This document shows positions 45,612 through 55,111 of a stretch of DNA of 64,000 bases, piece after piece. This stretch comes from Photobacterium rosenbergii (GTDB lineage Bacteria; Pseudomonadota; Gammaproteobacteria; Enterobacterales; Vibrionaceae). The notes under the pieces were generated by a model. The model was given only the letters and a program-made list of their open reading frames with translations. It was not told the DNA's origin and ran no database searches. The first letter of the stretch is position 1, and every line of letters begins with the position of its first letter. Location: positions 96,856 to 160,855 of the forward strand of contig NZ_PYMB01000002.1 in the NCBI RefSeq assembly GCF_003026455.1. Direction: 5' to 3'. A program made the position numbers and the translations under genes.

Positions 45612-46820
45612 TTATGCCGCTGCAGGTTGGCGTACCACTGGCTTGTCATTGATTGGAATATGGATAAGCGCTGCAATCAAGGCAAGTACCACAGTAGACC
45701 ACCAGATTGGCTCGTAGCTACCGTAGTAGTCGTAGATGCGGCCACCGAACCATGCCCCAAGGAAACTGCCGACTTGGTGGGTGAAGAACACCAGACCGTA
45801 TAATGTCGATAGGTAGCGTGGGCCGAAAATTTGGCGAACCAAGCCAGATGTTAGAGGAACAGTACCCAGCCAACAGAAGCCGATTGCGCCACCGAACAAG
45901 GCTGCAGTTTCCGTTGTTACTGGTAAGGTCACAAAGCCTGCGATAACTAGAGTTCGCATCACATATAAGGCAGACATCACATAACGCTTATTGAACTTGT
46001 CGCCCATTACGCCCCAGAAGTAGCTGCCGAAGATATTAAAAATACCCACATAGGCTAGAGCCATTGCTGCAGTTGTGCCTGGCAGGCCTTTGTCAGCCAA
46101 GTAGCTTGGCAGGTGGGTGGCAATAAACATCACGTGAAAACCGCAGACGAAAAAGCCCATGTGGATCAGCCAGTAACCACGATGGCTGAATGCTTCTTTA
46201 AGTGCTTCTTTTAATGTCTGTTCTACTTCCGGTGTTGCAGTGGCGGCCGCTGACTTTTTGTTCGCTTTCATAAAGAAAGAGAACGCCATCATTAGCGCAC
46301 ACAGCATGGCGAATACTTGCAGCGCAGTCTGCCAGTTGAATTCGCTGAGCATGTACTGGGCACCCGGGATCACCGCAAACATACCGAATGACCCTGCGGC
46401 AGTGGTTAGGCCAAATGCTTTTGCTGTGTGTTCAGCAGGTACAACGCGTGCAACAGCACCCAGCACGATAACGTAGCTGGTGGCACTCAAACCAAGGCCG
46501 ACCAAGGCACCTAGTGAGACATAAAGCCAATTTGGCTCAACGGCGATGGAAGTGAGGTAAAGCCCCAAACCATAGGCAATGGCCCCACTCCAAATGACTT
46601 TTTGTGCACCCCAGCGGTCAGCGGCCATACCGACAAACGGTTGGAAGACGCCGAACAGCAGGTTCTGAAGGGCGATAGCCAGACTAAAGAATTCACGGCC
46701 GGTATCAAAATGCATAGAGATTGGCATCATGAAGATACCGAAAGACTGCCTGATCCCTAGGCTGATAATTAGTGTTCCAATGCCCATCCACACAAGCAGT
46801 GGAAAGCGAAAAATACTCAT
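45612..46820 (-). CDS. MFS transporter (monocarboxylate/organic acid-like)
   Basis: ATG 46820 (402 residues, MSIFRFPLLVWMGIGTLIIS) is the likely start, two bases after the stop of a 56-residue frame, so translation is coupled. About twelve membrane spans. GMAADRWGAQKV is the usual MFS cytoplasmic loop motif. The layout resembles the OFA/MCT-type carriers of organic acids, but the substrate is not shown by the sequence. It converges on htpX. Confidence 0.82.
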   Translation of the reverse strand: MSIFRFPLLVWMGIGTLIISLGIRQSFGIFMMPISMHFDTGREFFSLAIALQNLLFGVFQPFVGMAADRWGAQKVIWSGAIAYGLGLYLTSIAVEPNWLYVSLGALVGLGLSATSYVIVLGAVARVVPAEHTAKAFGLTTAAGSFGMFAVIPGAQYMLSEFNWQTALQVFAMLCALMMAFSFFMKANKKSAAATATPEVEQTLKEALKEAFSHRGYWLIHMGFFVCGFHVMFIATHLPSYLADKGLPGTTAAMALAYVGIFNIFGSYFWGVMGDKFNKRYVMSALYVMRTLVIAGFVTLPVTTETAALFGGAIGFCWLGTVPLTSGLVRQIFGPRYLSTLYGLVFFTHQVGSFLGAWFGGRIYDYYGSYEPIWWSTVVLALIAALIHIPINDKPVVRQPAAA

Positions 46821-46822
46821 GG

Positions 46823-46993
46823 TTATAGTCCGGTCAAAGTGTGGTCGTTTGAGTTTTGCTGATGGCAACCGCCGCTCATGGCATGTTCGGCTAGCGAGTC
46901 CAACAAAGGCTGGCAATGATGGACACCGACTAAAGTCAGGGCAAGCAGCAATACCATGCGCATCAGTTGGGCTGTCAGAGATTGTGAAAACAT
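46823..46993 (-). CDS. Tiny membrane protein with Cys/His pairs, coupled to MFS gene
   Basis: A 56-residue frame from ATG 46993, behind a good ribosome site (TTTGAGG, about 5 bases away), ending 2 bases before the MFS start. It has one hydrophobic segment (LMRMVLLLALTLVGV) followed by VHHCQPLLDSLAEHAMSGGC and HQQNSNDHTL. The HHC and GGCHQ motifs could bind a metal or be redox-active. A longer in-frame ATG at 47128 lacks this ribosome site. No family is recognised. The coupled arrangement and signal-like N-terminus make it a real candidate. Confidence 0.6.
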   Translation of the reverse strand: MFSQSLTAQLMRMVLLLALTLVGVHHCQPLLDSLAEHAMSGGCHQQNSNDHTLTGL

Positions 46994-47074
46994 CAGAGCC
47001 TCAAAGTGCAAAAAAGAGCGGGGATAGTAGTGGAATTCATAACATGACTCAAATGAGAAAAGATCAAACACTCT

Positions 47075-47089
47075 ATGCATAATATGCAT
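47075..47089. promoter_or_regulatory. 7-1-7 palindrome upstream of the MFS operon
   Basis: ATGCATA-A-TATGCAT is a perfect 7-1-7 dyad about 82 bp before the small coupled gene. It could be an operator or overlap a -10 element (TATTAT on the minus strand). I could not match it to a named regulator. Confidence 0.45.
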
Positions 47090-47158
47090 GCTAAGCCGCT
47101 GCCGAAAATTGTGCTTTTTCAGCATCAAAGCGATTGTTTGGAAACACTTATTTGGTAA

Positions 47159-48322
47159 TTATCCCGAGTGGGGGCGGAGGCGGTAAATTGCCCCTGAATC
47201 AGCAGAGAAGTAAAGCCATCCTTGGTGGTCAGTAACAAGTGCCCGGATACGTTCGTCTAACTCTTCAAGCAATCGTTCTTCACCCTTTATACTGCCATTA
47301 GCCGTCACAGTGACTCGATTCAAATGACGTAATTTAAGTGCGCCATTGAATAAATTCCCTTGCCAATTTGGAAAGGCGGCGCCTTTGTAAAGCAGTAGGC
47401 TACCGGGGGCGATTGAAGGGGTGTATACCTTAAGTGGTGAAACAATCCCCTCTTTTTCTTCCGCTTCCCCGACATCAATTGGCCCCCAGTATTCTTTACC
47501 ATGTGAAGTCACCGGCCAGCCGTAGTTAGCCCCAGCTTTGACTAAATTGATTTCATCGCCACCACGCGGACCATGTTCGTTGGACCATAGCCGGTTGGTT
47601 TCTTGGTCAAACAATAATCCTTGCGGGTTGCGGTGGCCGTAACTCCAAATCTCCGGGAGGGCATTTTTAGTATTGCGGAAAGGGTTATCCTTAGGCACTG
47701 AACCATCAAGGTTGAGCCTGAGAATGCTACCAGCATGGGTGGATAGGTCTTGCCCATTGGGGCGGTGGGCCCTATCACCGATAGAAAAGAAGACATGGCC
47801 TTGGTTGTCAAAGGCGATGCGACTACCAAAGTGGCGAGAAGCATCACTCAAAGATTGAGTGACCAACAAATCTTGCCATTGGCTTAATTGATTGTTGCTA
47901 AGTTGAGCACGGGCAAGTGTGGTCGCCGCTAGCCCATCTATGGTTTTGCTATAAGTGAAATAGTACCAAGCTTGACTGTTCGTCACATCCAGCCGAGAAA
48001 CATCCATTAGGCCGCCTTGACCATATTGGTTAATGGCAGGTTGGCCCGAGACGGATTGAGCCATGCCGGTTTCGGTATTTAATAGGCGAATTTGCCCATC
48101 ACGGTAAGTAATGAGCAGTTCCTGTCCGGCGGTAAATGTCATCCCCCATGGGACACCATCCGTTTGTGCAATACGCTCGACCACAAAAGGCATGCCTGCA
48201 CTGCTGCCCTCAATAACAGCCACCGGTGCAGATAGGGCTCGAGGGGATAATGCCAAGCTCAGTAGGCAAAACAAAGCGGTGAAGACCACTTTTACTTGAG
48301 TAGGTAGGTTGCATCCGGACAT
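47159..48322 (-). CDS. PQQ-dependent aldose sugar dehydrogenase (YliI/Asd-like)
   Basis: A 387-residue protein beginning at ATG 48322 behind AAGGAGC. The N-terminal signal peptide (VVFTALFCLLSLALSPRALS) directs it to the periplasm. The rest is a six-bladed propeller of the soluble glucose/sorbosone dehydrogenase family, with GVPWGMTFTAGQELLITYRD, YGHRNPQGL and the metal-site segment NEHGPRGGDEINLV. It oxidises free sugars with the PQQ cofactor. The exact substrate cannot be told. It is transcribed toward the MFS operon. Confidence 0.87.
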   Translation of the reverse strand: MSGCNLPTQVKVVFTALFCLLSLALSPRALSAPVAVIEGSSAGMPFVVERIAQTDGVPWGMTFTAGQELLITYRDGQIRLLNTETGMAQSVSGQPAINQYGQGGLMDVSRLDVTNSQAWYYFTYSKTIDGLAATTLARAQLSNNQLSQWQDLLVTQSLSDASRHFGSRIAFDNQGHVFFSIGDRAHRPNGQDLSTHAGSILRLNLDGSVPKDNPFRNTKNALPEIWSYGHRNPQGLLFDQETNRLWSNEHGPRGGDEINLVKAGANYGWPVTSHGKEYWGPIDVGEAEEKEGIVSPLKVYTPSIAPGSLLLYKGAAFPNWQGNLFNGALKLRHLNRVTVTANGSIKGEERLLEELDERIRALVTDHQGWLYFSADSGAIYRLRPHSG

Positions 48323-48394
48323 TCAAATAGCTCCTTGCTTATTGTCGCTTGCTAACAGTAGTTTAGCAGCTTGGAATGCCTTGTCTTTTCGACT

Positions 48395-49879
48395 TTATGA
48401 TGATGGCGATGCATGGCTTGCAATGATGGCGGCAAACTGGGTTAACCCCCGCTGCCAATCCTTGGAGTCCCTGTAATTAGCGAAACTCAAACGAAGGCAG
48501 TGTGCATAGCGTTGGTTGGTACTGAACATACTTCCCGGAAGAACGCTGATACCATGCTCCAAGGCTTGCTGATAGATAGCCTGCCCATCGGTGTGCTCAG
48601 GTAACGTAAGCCAACATAAAAAACCTCCGCTCGGTTGGGTAAGGTGGTAGTGACCTTTTAGCTGTGGATGATGATCCAGTGCTTGGGTAAATAGCTTGTG
48701 AAACAGTTTTTGCTTTTTGGCATAACTGCGACGAATTTTACCGAGGTGCTGGCGGTATTTCCCGCTTTCGAGGAACTGTGCAACGGCAGAATGGATCAGG
48801 TTCGGGCTGCCCATATTGTCTGTGAGCAGGCGTTTCTCAATGACAGATTGATATTTGCCCGCAACAACCCAGCCGATGCGTAGCCTTGAGTCCAGAGTTT
48901 TCGATAAAGAGTTACAGTAGATAACCCGGTCTTCCTGATCGAGGGTTTTCAGGGGGAGTGGACGTTGCTGGTAGGCCAATCCGCCGAACACATCGTCTTC
49001 GATAATGGGAATACCGCGGGTCATGGCGAGAAAGCGGAGCCGATCAGCCGTCGACATGACATATCCCGTTGGGTTATTGAAGCTGGGGTTGATCAATATA
49101 GCTTTGACAGGCCAACGTTGCAGGGCTTGCTCAAGGGCATCGAGATGAATCCCCGACACAGGGCTGGCGGGGATTTCTATTACTTTTAGGTTCAGTGATT
49201 CGAGTAACATCAGGTTACCGAAGTAACTGGCAGATTCGACCAGTACAATATCGCCGTCGTTGGTGATCGCCTGCAGGCTCAAGCTTATAGCTTGTTGGGC
49301 GCCATGGGTGACCAATAACGACTGTTTGGATATCGTTACCCCAAGCTCCCTATTGATACCAACTAACTGTTGTAACAGCTTATCGTTGCCGGGTGGGAGT
49401 TGGTAGTGGCTGGGTATATGGCTTTGATACCGGCTGTGACGGCCTATCTCAGCGTAAAGGCTATTAATCGCCGGGAAGTCGGTGTCTGGGTGGGCTGATC
49501 CCATCGGGAGGATCTCTCGGGAAACAGGGAGCCCCATGATTGTTTTACTTAATGCCATTAAATCGACAAACCCTGGCTCAGGAATCGGCTTGGAACCGCT
49601 ATGTGGCGTGTTGTTATGACTCACCCGATAGCCGGAGCGGGCAGAGGCTGAGATTTTTTGATTAGCCTCCAATTGTTGGTAGGCACGGATCACCGTGTTC
49701 TTGCTGACAGACAACTGTTGGCTCAATTCACGGATAGAGGGAAGGCGTTCTCCGGGCTGGAAACTCTGCTTATCAATTCGCTCCTCTATCCATTGATAGA
49801 CATATTGGTACTTTTTCTTAAGCTGGTTGTTAGCGCGTGGCGCGATTGACTTGCCGTCTATGTTTAGCTCTTCATTCAT
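48395..49879 (-). CDS. MocR/PdxR-type GntR regulator with aminotransferase domain
   Basis: A 494-residue fusion: an N-terminal GntR winged helix (about residues 20-90; QPGERLPSIRELSQQLSVSK) and a C-terminal class I aminotransferase-like domain with PLP-binding features (NPTGYVMS, then YCNSLSKTLDSRLRIGWVVA holding the Lys). MocR proteins sense PLP or a related amine. It is divergent from the EamA exporter gene, which is its likely target. The ligand is not known. Confidence 0.9.
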   Translation of the reverse strand: MNEELNIDGKSIAPRANNQLKKKYQYVYQWIEERIDKQSFQPGERLPSIRELSQQLSVSKNTVIRAYQQLEANQKISASARSGYRVSHNNTPHSGSKPIPEPGFVDLMALSKTIMGLPVSREILPMGSAHPDTDFPAINSLYAEIGRHSRYQSHIPSHYQLPPGNDKLLQQLVGINRELGVTISKQSLLVTHGAQQAISLSLQAITNDGDIVLVESASYFGNLMLLESLNLKVIEIPASPVSGIHLDALEQALQRWPVKAILINPSFNNPTGYVMSTADRLRFLAMTRGIPIIEDDVFGGLAYQQRPLPLKTLDQEDRVIYCNSLSKTLDSRLRIGWVVAGKYQSVIEKRLLTDNMGSPNLIHSAVAQFLESGKYRQHLGKIRRSYAKKQKLFHKLFTQALDHHPQLKGHYHLTQPSGGFLCWLTLPEHTDGQAIYQQALEHGISVLPGSMFSTNQRYAHCLRLSFANYRDSKDWQRGLTQFAAIIASHASPSS

Positions 49880-49979
49880 ACCATCTGTACCCTATAAAAC
49901 TCCCCAATCTGTCCCTGTTAAGCTTTTTGTACCCGTTTTAAAGTAATCGTTATTGAGGCAAAAGAGAAGAGAGTAGGCC

Positions 49980-50879
49980 ATGATGACGCGATTTATCCCA
50001 TTCTTGTTTGTGGTGCTTTGGAGCTCCGGTTTTATCGGGGCACGACTGGGTTTACCTTACGCAGAGCCTGCGACTTTTCTCCTGATCCGAATGTTGGCGA
50101 ACATTGCTGTATTCTTGTTGCTGGTTGTTATCCTGAAGTCTCGCCTCCCGACGGGAAAAGCGCTACTCCATTGCATGGTCGCGGGGCTATTAATCCATGG
50201 TTTTTATCTCGGCGGAACCTATATTGCGATTGGTCTAGGGATGCCGGCCGGGCTTTGCTCTTTGTTGGTAGGGTTGCAGCCAATTGTAACCGCTGTTGTG
50301 ATGTTTGGTTGCGCGGGTGAGCGAATGCGGGTGTCACAGTGGCTGGGTCTGGTGATTGGATTTATCGGGATCAACCTAGTCCTGCAGGGCAATATGGCTT
50401 GGCATCAGGACGGTAGCCGGGAAGCTGCTTACCTGTTTACCATCCTTGCACTGATAGGTATTACATTCGGTACGCTCTACCAGAAGAAATTCTGTCAGGG
50501 TATAGATATGGTGGGAAGTGCAGTATGGCAATACAGCGCTGCAGCCTTGTTGTTCCTACCCGTTGCCTTGAGTACCGAAACCATGGTGGTTAACTGGACA
50601 CCGACCTTTATCTTCGCCTTGAGTTGGTTGGTCTTGGTGCTGTCGGTTGTTGCGATTTTATTGCTGCTGTACATGGTTAAGCATGGCGAGTCATCCAAGG
50701 TCGCTTCGACATTTTACTTGGTCCCACCGATGACCGCGTTCCAAGCTTGGTTGATTTTTGGTGAAAGCTTTAATGAAGTTGGGGCTATCGGGTTTGTGCT
50801 GGCCGCAGTTGCCGTGTTCTTGGTGACCCGAAAGCCCAAATTACAGCCAAGCCTTATGGAGCAATCATCAAAGGTATAG
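49980..50879 (+). CDS. EamA/DMT-family exporter
   Basis: A 299-residue protein with ten predicted membrane helices in two EamA repeats (FIPFLFVVLWSSGFIGARLG in the first; the second begins around TILALIGITFGTLYQKKF). DMT exporters push out amino acids, metabolites or drugs. It is divergent from the MocR gene; such pairs often control an amine or amino acid exporter. A terminator follows. The C-terminal tail is short and hydrophilic. Confidence 0.87.
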   Translation: MMTRFIPFLFVVLWSSGFIGARLGLPYAEPATFLLIRMLANIAVFLLLVVILKSRLPTGKALLHCMVAGLLIHGFYLGGTYIAIGLGMPAGLCSLLVGLQPIVTAVVMFGCAGERMRVSQWLGLVIGFIGINLVLQGNMAWHQDGSREAAYLFTILALIGITFGTLYQKKFCQGIDMVGSAVWQYSAAALLFLPVALSTETMVVNWTPTFIFALSWLVLVLSVVAILLLLYMVKHGESSKVASTFYLVPPMTAFQAWLIFGESFNEVGAIGFVLAAVAVFLVTRKPKLQPSLMEQSSKV

Positions 50880-50897
50880 CAGGTGAGGTTAAACAAA

Positions 50898-50924
50898 AAA
50901 GACCAGCACAGTGAGCTGGTCTTT
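50898..50924. terminator. Bidirectional terminator between EamA and CoADR genes
   Basis: AAAGACCAGC (50898-50907) and GCTGGTCTTT (50915-50924) with a 7-nt loop, with A and T runs on each side. Confidence 0.88.
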
Positions 50925-50939
50925 GATGATTTAGGACGG

Positions 50940-52268
50940 TTATTTTGCCACGTTTCCGGCAACGTTCATGATGTCCCAGGTTCTGGCAAACGGCGGCGCA
51001 TAGGCAAAGTCGAGCATGCCAAGTTGTTGGGTCGTTAAACCTGCGCTGATGGCAACGGCCATGGCATCGATACGGTGAACGGCCCCTTTTTTGCCTATCA
51101 TCTGGGCTCCAAGTAGAACTTTGGTGTCAGCATGGTAAATCAACTTCATATGAATATCTGACTGACCATCGCAATAGTTGGTGTGGCACTTATCCTTGAT
51201 AGTGATCGCTTTGTAATTGATGCCTGCAGCAATCGCCTCTGGCTCGGAAAGCCCAGTACGGCCTGCTTCAAGCGCCAGCACTTTGACACAGCTGGTACCC
51301 AGGGAACCGGGGAAAACCAGTGACTTACCGGCAATGTTCTCACCCACTAAGCGGCCAAGCTTATTTGCACCGGTGGCAAGCGGGATATAGACATTGCTCT
51401 CAAGCAAGCTGTGCCATATTGAGGCACAGTCTCCGGCTGCCCATACGTCAGTCAAAGATGTGCGACCTTGTTGATCGACGATCAAGGCGCCGTTATCCAG
51501 TGTTTCGATGCCTGTCTCACTCAAAAAGGCGGTATTAGGTTTGACACCGGTGCAAACCACCACCAGATCCGTAGAATAAAGTCCTTGGCTGGTTTTGACC
51601 GCAGAAACGGTATCGTCGCCCAGAATTTCCTGCAGTGATTCATTGAGGTGTACTTCGACACCGGCAGATTGCAACTCGGATAAAAAGTGTTCACTGATCT
51701 CCGGATCAAAGGCATCTGGAATAAGGCGTTCCGCCCGCTCTATCAAACGCACGGTTTTGCCTTGATGCACCATCGCCTCGACAACTTCAAGGCCAATAAA
51801 GCCAGAGCCTATCACTGTTACATGCTGGCAGGCAGGGTGATTGATAGCTGTTTTTAGCCTTAGGCCATCGTCCATACGACGTAAGCTGTGTACGCCTTGT
51901 TTTTCCAACCCCTTGACGGGTGGGAGTACCTCACTTGCCCCCGTAGCGATCATCAGTCGGTCGTAATGGGTGGTAAAGGTGCCGCTGCCATTATTGACTT
52001 CCAGTTTTTTATTTACCGCATCGACTTTTGTCACCCGGTGGCCGGTTTTAACGCTAATACCACGCTCGACAAATTGCTCAGGGGTGAATTCAGCCATGAA
52101 GTTATGGTCTTGGAATTCATCGCCAACGAAATAAGGCAGGCCACAGGCGCCGAAGGATATCACTTCCGAGGCTTCAAAAACGGTGATTTCAGCATCACGG
52201 TCGACACGGCGGGCCTTAGCGGCAGCGCTCATACCGGCTGCTTCGCCGCCAATAATGATTATTTTCAT
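50940..52268 (-). CDS. FAD-dependent disulfide oxidoreductase, CoA-disulfide reductase-like
   Basis: ATG 52268 (442 residues, MKIIIIGGEAAGMSAAAKAR) is the chosen start; 28 in-frame residues upstream are dropped. The first motif is the FAD fold GGEAAGM. The single redox-active Cys is C42 in SFGACGLPYFVGDE, as in CoA disulfide reductase and NADH oxidase of this subfamily. An NAD(P)H domain (GSGFIGLEVVEAM) and the C-terminal dimer domain follow. It reduces CoA-disulfide or a low-molecular-weight disulfide. It is adjacent to a cystine carrier, suggesting thiol balance. Confidence 0.86.
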   Translation of the reverse strand: MKIIIIGGEAAGMSAAAKARRVDRDAEITVFEASEVISFGACGLPYFVGDEFQDHNFMAEFTPEQFVERGISVKTGHRVTKVDAVNKKLEVNNGSGTFTTHYDRLMIATGASEVLPPVKGLEKQGVHSLRRMDDGLRLKTAINHPACQHVTVIGSGFIGLEVVEAMVHQGKTVRLIERAERLIPDAFDPEISEHFLSELQSAGVEVHLNESLQEILGDDTVSAVKTSQGLYSTDLVVVCTGVKPNTAFLSETGIETLDNGALIVDQQGRTSLTDVWAAGDCASIWHSLLESNVYIPLATGANKLGRLVGENIAGKSLVFPGSLGTSCVKVLALEAGRTGLSEPEAIAAGINYKAITIKDKCHTNYCDGQSDIHMKLIYHADTKVLLGAQMIGKKGAVHRIDAMAVAISAGLTTQQLGMLDFAYAPPFARTWDIMNVAGNVAK

Positions 52269-52386
52269 GGTTCTTACTCTATTGTTGTCCAAGCCAGATA
52301 CCGACGGGGTAGCCAAGTGTCTGGAATAAAGGGAAACCACTGTTTCCCTCATGTTTTATTCAAGCTAATTGTTGTTTTCGGCTGGA

Positions 52387-53787
52387 TTAGGCCGTGGCAT
52401 CTTCGCCGTCTAGGTTGACTTCCTCGTCACTATTGAAGATGTCCATATCAGTTTGGCCAAGCACCTTACTGGTTACCGTACCGGCTGTCAGCGAGCCGGA
52501 AACGTTCAGCGCAGTTCGGCCCATATCAATCATTGGTTCGATAGAAATCAGCAGGCCTGCAAGGGCGACAGGGAAATCCAGCGCCGATAGGACAATCAGG
52601 GCTGCAAATGTTGCGCCGCCACCAATGCCTGCCACACCAAATGAACTTACCGTGATGATGGCTATTAGGGTGATTAGGAAGCCGAAATCCATTGGATTGA
52701 CACCAACAGTAGGTGCAATCATCACCGCCAGCATGGCAGGGTAGATACCGGCACAACCGTTCTGGCCAATCGTGGAACCGAAAGAGGCCGAGAAGTTAGC
52801 GATACCACTTGGAATGCCTAGGTATTTCTCCTGGGTTTGGACATTCATTGGGATAGAACCGGCACTAGAACGGGAAGTGAAAGCGAACAGCAGCACTGGG
52901 ATGACTTTCTTCAGGTGACGCATTGGGTTCAGGCCTACCATAGCAATAATCGCTAGGTGGATTGCAAACATTAGGAAAATAGCGCCGTAAGAAGCGATAA
53001 CGAAGTTGGCTAGGTTGACGATATCGGCATAGTTAGAGCCAGAAATCACCTTGGTCATCAACGCAAGGACACCAAATGGCGTTAGGCGCAGTACCAGCGT
53101 GACCATTCGCATCACGATGGCTTGTGCAACACTGATAAACTGTTCAAAAGATGCAAACACATCAGGCTTTTTGCGGGCAATCCCCGTAGCAGCAATACCG
53201 ATGAAGACTGAGAAAATAACGACGGCAATGGTTGAGGTACGGCGGGCACCCGTCATATCCAAAAATGGATTCGCTGGCAGGAATTCAATCATCAACTTGG
53301 CGAATGACATAGCTTCAACGGAATGCAGGCGATGCTCCAGAGCTTCACCGCGAGCTATTTCTGCAGCACCAGAGGTCAGGCCTTCGGCTGTCAGACCAAA
53401 CAGGTTGGCCATAGCAATACCGACCACGGCTGAAATCATGGTAGTGACAATCAGAACGCCGATTGTGAGTCCACTGATTTTACCTAGCGATGTACCACCA
53501 TTTAAGCGCAGGATGGCAGAAATTATCGAGACCATAACCAATGGAATGATGATCATTTGTAGTAGTTTGACATAGCCAACACCAACAATATCAAAATAGT
53601 CGATGCTGGTTTTGATGACATCCGAACCGGCGCCATAGAAAACCTGAAGTGCGCCACCGAAAATAATACCAAGCCCTAAACCTGCGAAGACCCGCTTGGT
53701 AAAGGTGACATATTTTGTTTGTAGGCGATATAAAAAGAGAATTAATGCGAGAAATATCGCTAAGTTTACAATAACACTTAATGTCAT
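52387..53787 (-). CDS. tcyP: L-cystine transporter TcyP-type (DAACS family)
   Basis: A 466-residue sodium:dicarboxylate symporter-fold carrier, collinear with E. coli TcyP (YdjN) through YVKLLQMIIIPLVMVSIISA, FAFTSRSSAGSIPMNV and SFGSTIGQNGCAGIYPAMLA. It imports L-cystine. ATG 53787 follows AAGGAATG. The C-terminus is acidic. Together with the downstream disulfide reductase (118 bp gap, same strand) it could supply and reduce cystine. Confidence 0.92.
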   Translation of the reverse strand: MTLSVIVNLAIFLALILFLYRLQTKYVTFTKRVFAGLGLGIIFGGALQVFYGAGSDVIKTSIDYFDIVGVGYVKLLQMIIIPLVMVSIISAILRLNGGTSLGKISGLTIGVLIVTTMISAVVGIAMANLFGLTAEGLTSGAAEIARGEALEHRLHSVEAMSFAKLMIEFLPANPFLDMTGARRTSTIAVVIFSVFIGIAATGIARKKPDVFASFEQFISVAQAIVMRMVTLVLRLTPFGVLALMTKVISGSNYADIVNLANFVIASYGAIFLMFAIHLAIIAMVGLNPMRHLKKVIPVLLFAFTSRSSAGSIPMNVQTQEKYLGIPSGIANFSASFGSTIGQNGCAGIYPAMLAVMIAPTVGVNPMDFGFLITLIAIITVSSFGVAGIGGGATFAALIVLSALDFPVALAGLLISIEPMIDMGRTALNVSGSLTAGTVTSKVLGQTDMDIFNSDEEVNLDGEDATA

Positions 53788-53953
53788 TTTTCATTCCTTA
53801 AAAAGATTAACTTACAAAGCATCATGTTATGTTGAGCATAACGGTGAATTAGTGACTTAAATTTTGTTAATTTCCTATCGGCGTAAAGTGTGGTGTTTTG
53901 TACTCATAAGCCCAAAACATATAATTTTTTTTAAAAAGGTAGTTACTGAGTAT

Positions 53954-54613
53954 TTACTGTTTATGGTTTCTGATATGCAAATACACCGTATGTTTAGAGA
54001 CCCCAAGCTTTTGTGCGACCAAAGTTGGTGACTCCTTTAATTCGAATATGCCACGATCATATAACTGACAAATAATCTCTTTGTTTCTTAGATTACTGGC
54101 TAGGTGCGGGTCACTATTCACTTGGGATATCACTTGGCTGATTAAATCCTCGACCGAGGTTGCAAATGTTTCACTATGAATAGGTACTTGGCTTTCTGTT
54201 GTGGTTGCCGGCAGGCTGAAGGCTTCAAGTAAACTGGCTATCGGCGCGTTTAAACTGCAGTTTATACACAGCATCCCTATTGGTTGGCCCCTTCGGTTGC
54301 AAATTGTAGTCGATGCCGACTTCATCATTTGACCATCTTTGGTACGGGTAAAATACGTACTCCACTTTAAACCGCATTTAGCGTTGAGTTTTTGTAGGGC
54401 GAAATCTGTCACAGGAGCTCCAGCTTGCCTACCAGTTACATGCCCATTGGCAATTTTAGTGACTGAGGACTGTAAGTTATTAAATGAATGGAGTACCACT
54501 TCACAACTGCTACCAAACAATGCCGCAATGGCATCGACAGCGGGCTCCCATGAGGCAATCAGCAATTCATCCTCGGTTAGTTCATCGGTATGTTGTGCAG
54601 TCTTCATATCCAT
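53954..54613 (-). CDS. YheO/DauR-type PAS-like regulator
   Basis: ATG 54613 (219 residues) follows GAGGAG with six bases spacing; the longest frame starts at TTG 54631. The N-terminal YheO-like PAS domain (WEPAVDAIAALFGSSCEVVL, then RRGQPIGMLCINCSLN) is followed by a C-terminal helix-turn-helix (ESPTLVAQKLGVSKHTVYLH, with IRN). DauR, a member, controls D-arginine use; others link to amino-acid carriers. Upstream of tcyP on the same strand, it may regulate cystine uptake. Confidence 0.84.
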   Translation of the reverse strand: MDMKTAQHTDELTEDELLIASWEPAVDAIAALFGSSCEVVLHSFNNLQSSVTKIANGHVTGRQAGAPVTDFALQKLNAKCGLKWSTYFTRTKDGQMMKSASTTICNRRGQPIGMLCINCSLNAPIASLLEAFSLPATTTESQVPIHSETFATSVEDLISQVISQVNSDPHLASNLRNKEIICQLYDRGIFELKESPTLVAQKLGVSKHTVYLHIRNHKQ

Positions 54614-55111
54614 ATTCAACTCCTCACTCAACGAAAGGTAATTTACCTCTTTAGAAGTAAAAAAAAGTTGAGTCAGATCGGCTCATGAAGACCTGATTAA
54701 CAGTAGGTATATATTAGTGCCTAAAATTAGTTGTTGTGCACAAAAATAATGTGCTGAAATATATTATCGCCAACCTATAATTAACAAAATATTAATTATT
54801 TGAATATTGCTCAAATAAAAATTCATAGATTATTCAATGATCATCGCTTGAGGTTATATAAAATTATTTTAAATATTAATTTAACTTATGCTTCATGGTT
54901 TGGGTTACAAAAAATTGTTTGAGGTTTATGGGCGATAAAAATAAAAGTGGAATTAAATATGATAAAAGTCGTACGTGGTTTATTGAGCATTTCGTTAATA
55001 ACATTGAAGTTGGTTCGCTCAGCTACGAGGTGATTATTGGTTCAGTTGGCATTAATTGAACATCATTCAATTGTTTGTCATCATAGTGTCAACGATAAGG
55101 TATGAGGTTGC
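54614..55111. other. AT-rich intergenic region with one short frame
   Basis: About 500 AT-rich bases before the 113-residue gene. A 43-codon frame at 54928-55059 is listed separately. I see no other feature. Confidence 0.4.
54928..55059 (+). CDS. Possible small protein, 43 aa (doubtful)
   Basis: ATG 54928 to TGA 55057-55059. The translation begins GDKNKSGIKYDKSRTWFIEH and ends IIGSVGIN. GAGG lies only three bases before the ATG, which is too close to be comfortable. No family is recognised, and coding is not proven; it could be chance or a remnant. Confidence 0.25.
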   Translation: MGDKNKSGIKYDKSRTWFIEHFVNNIEVGSLSYEVIIGSVGIN

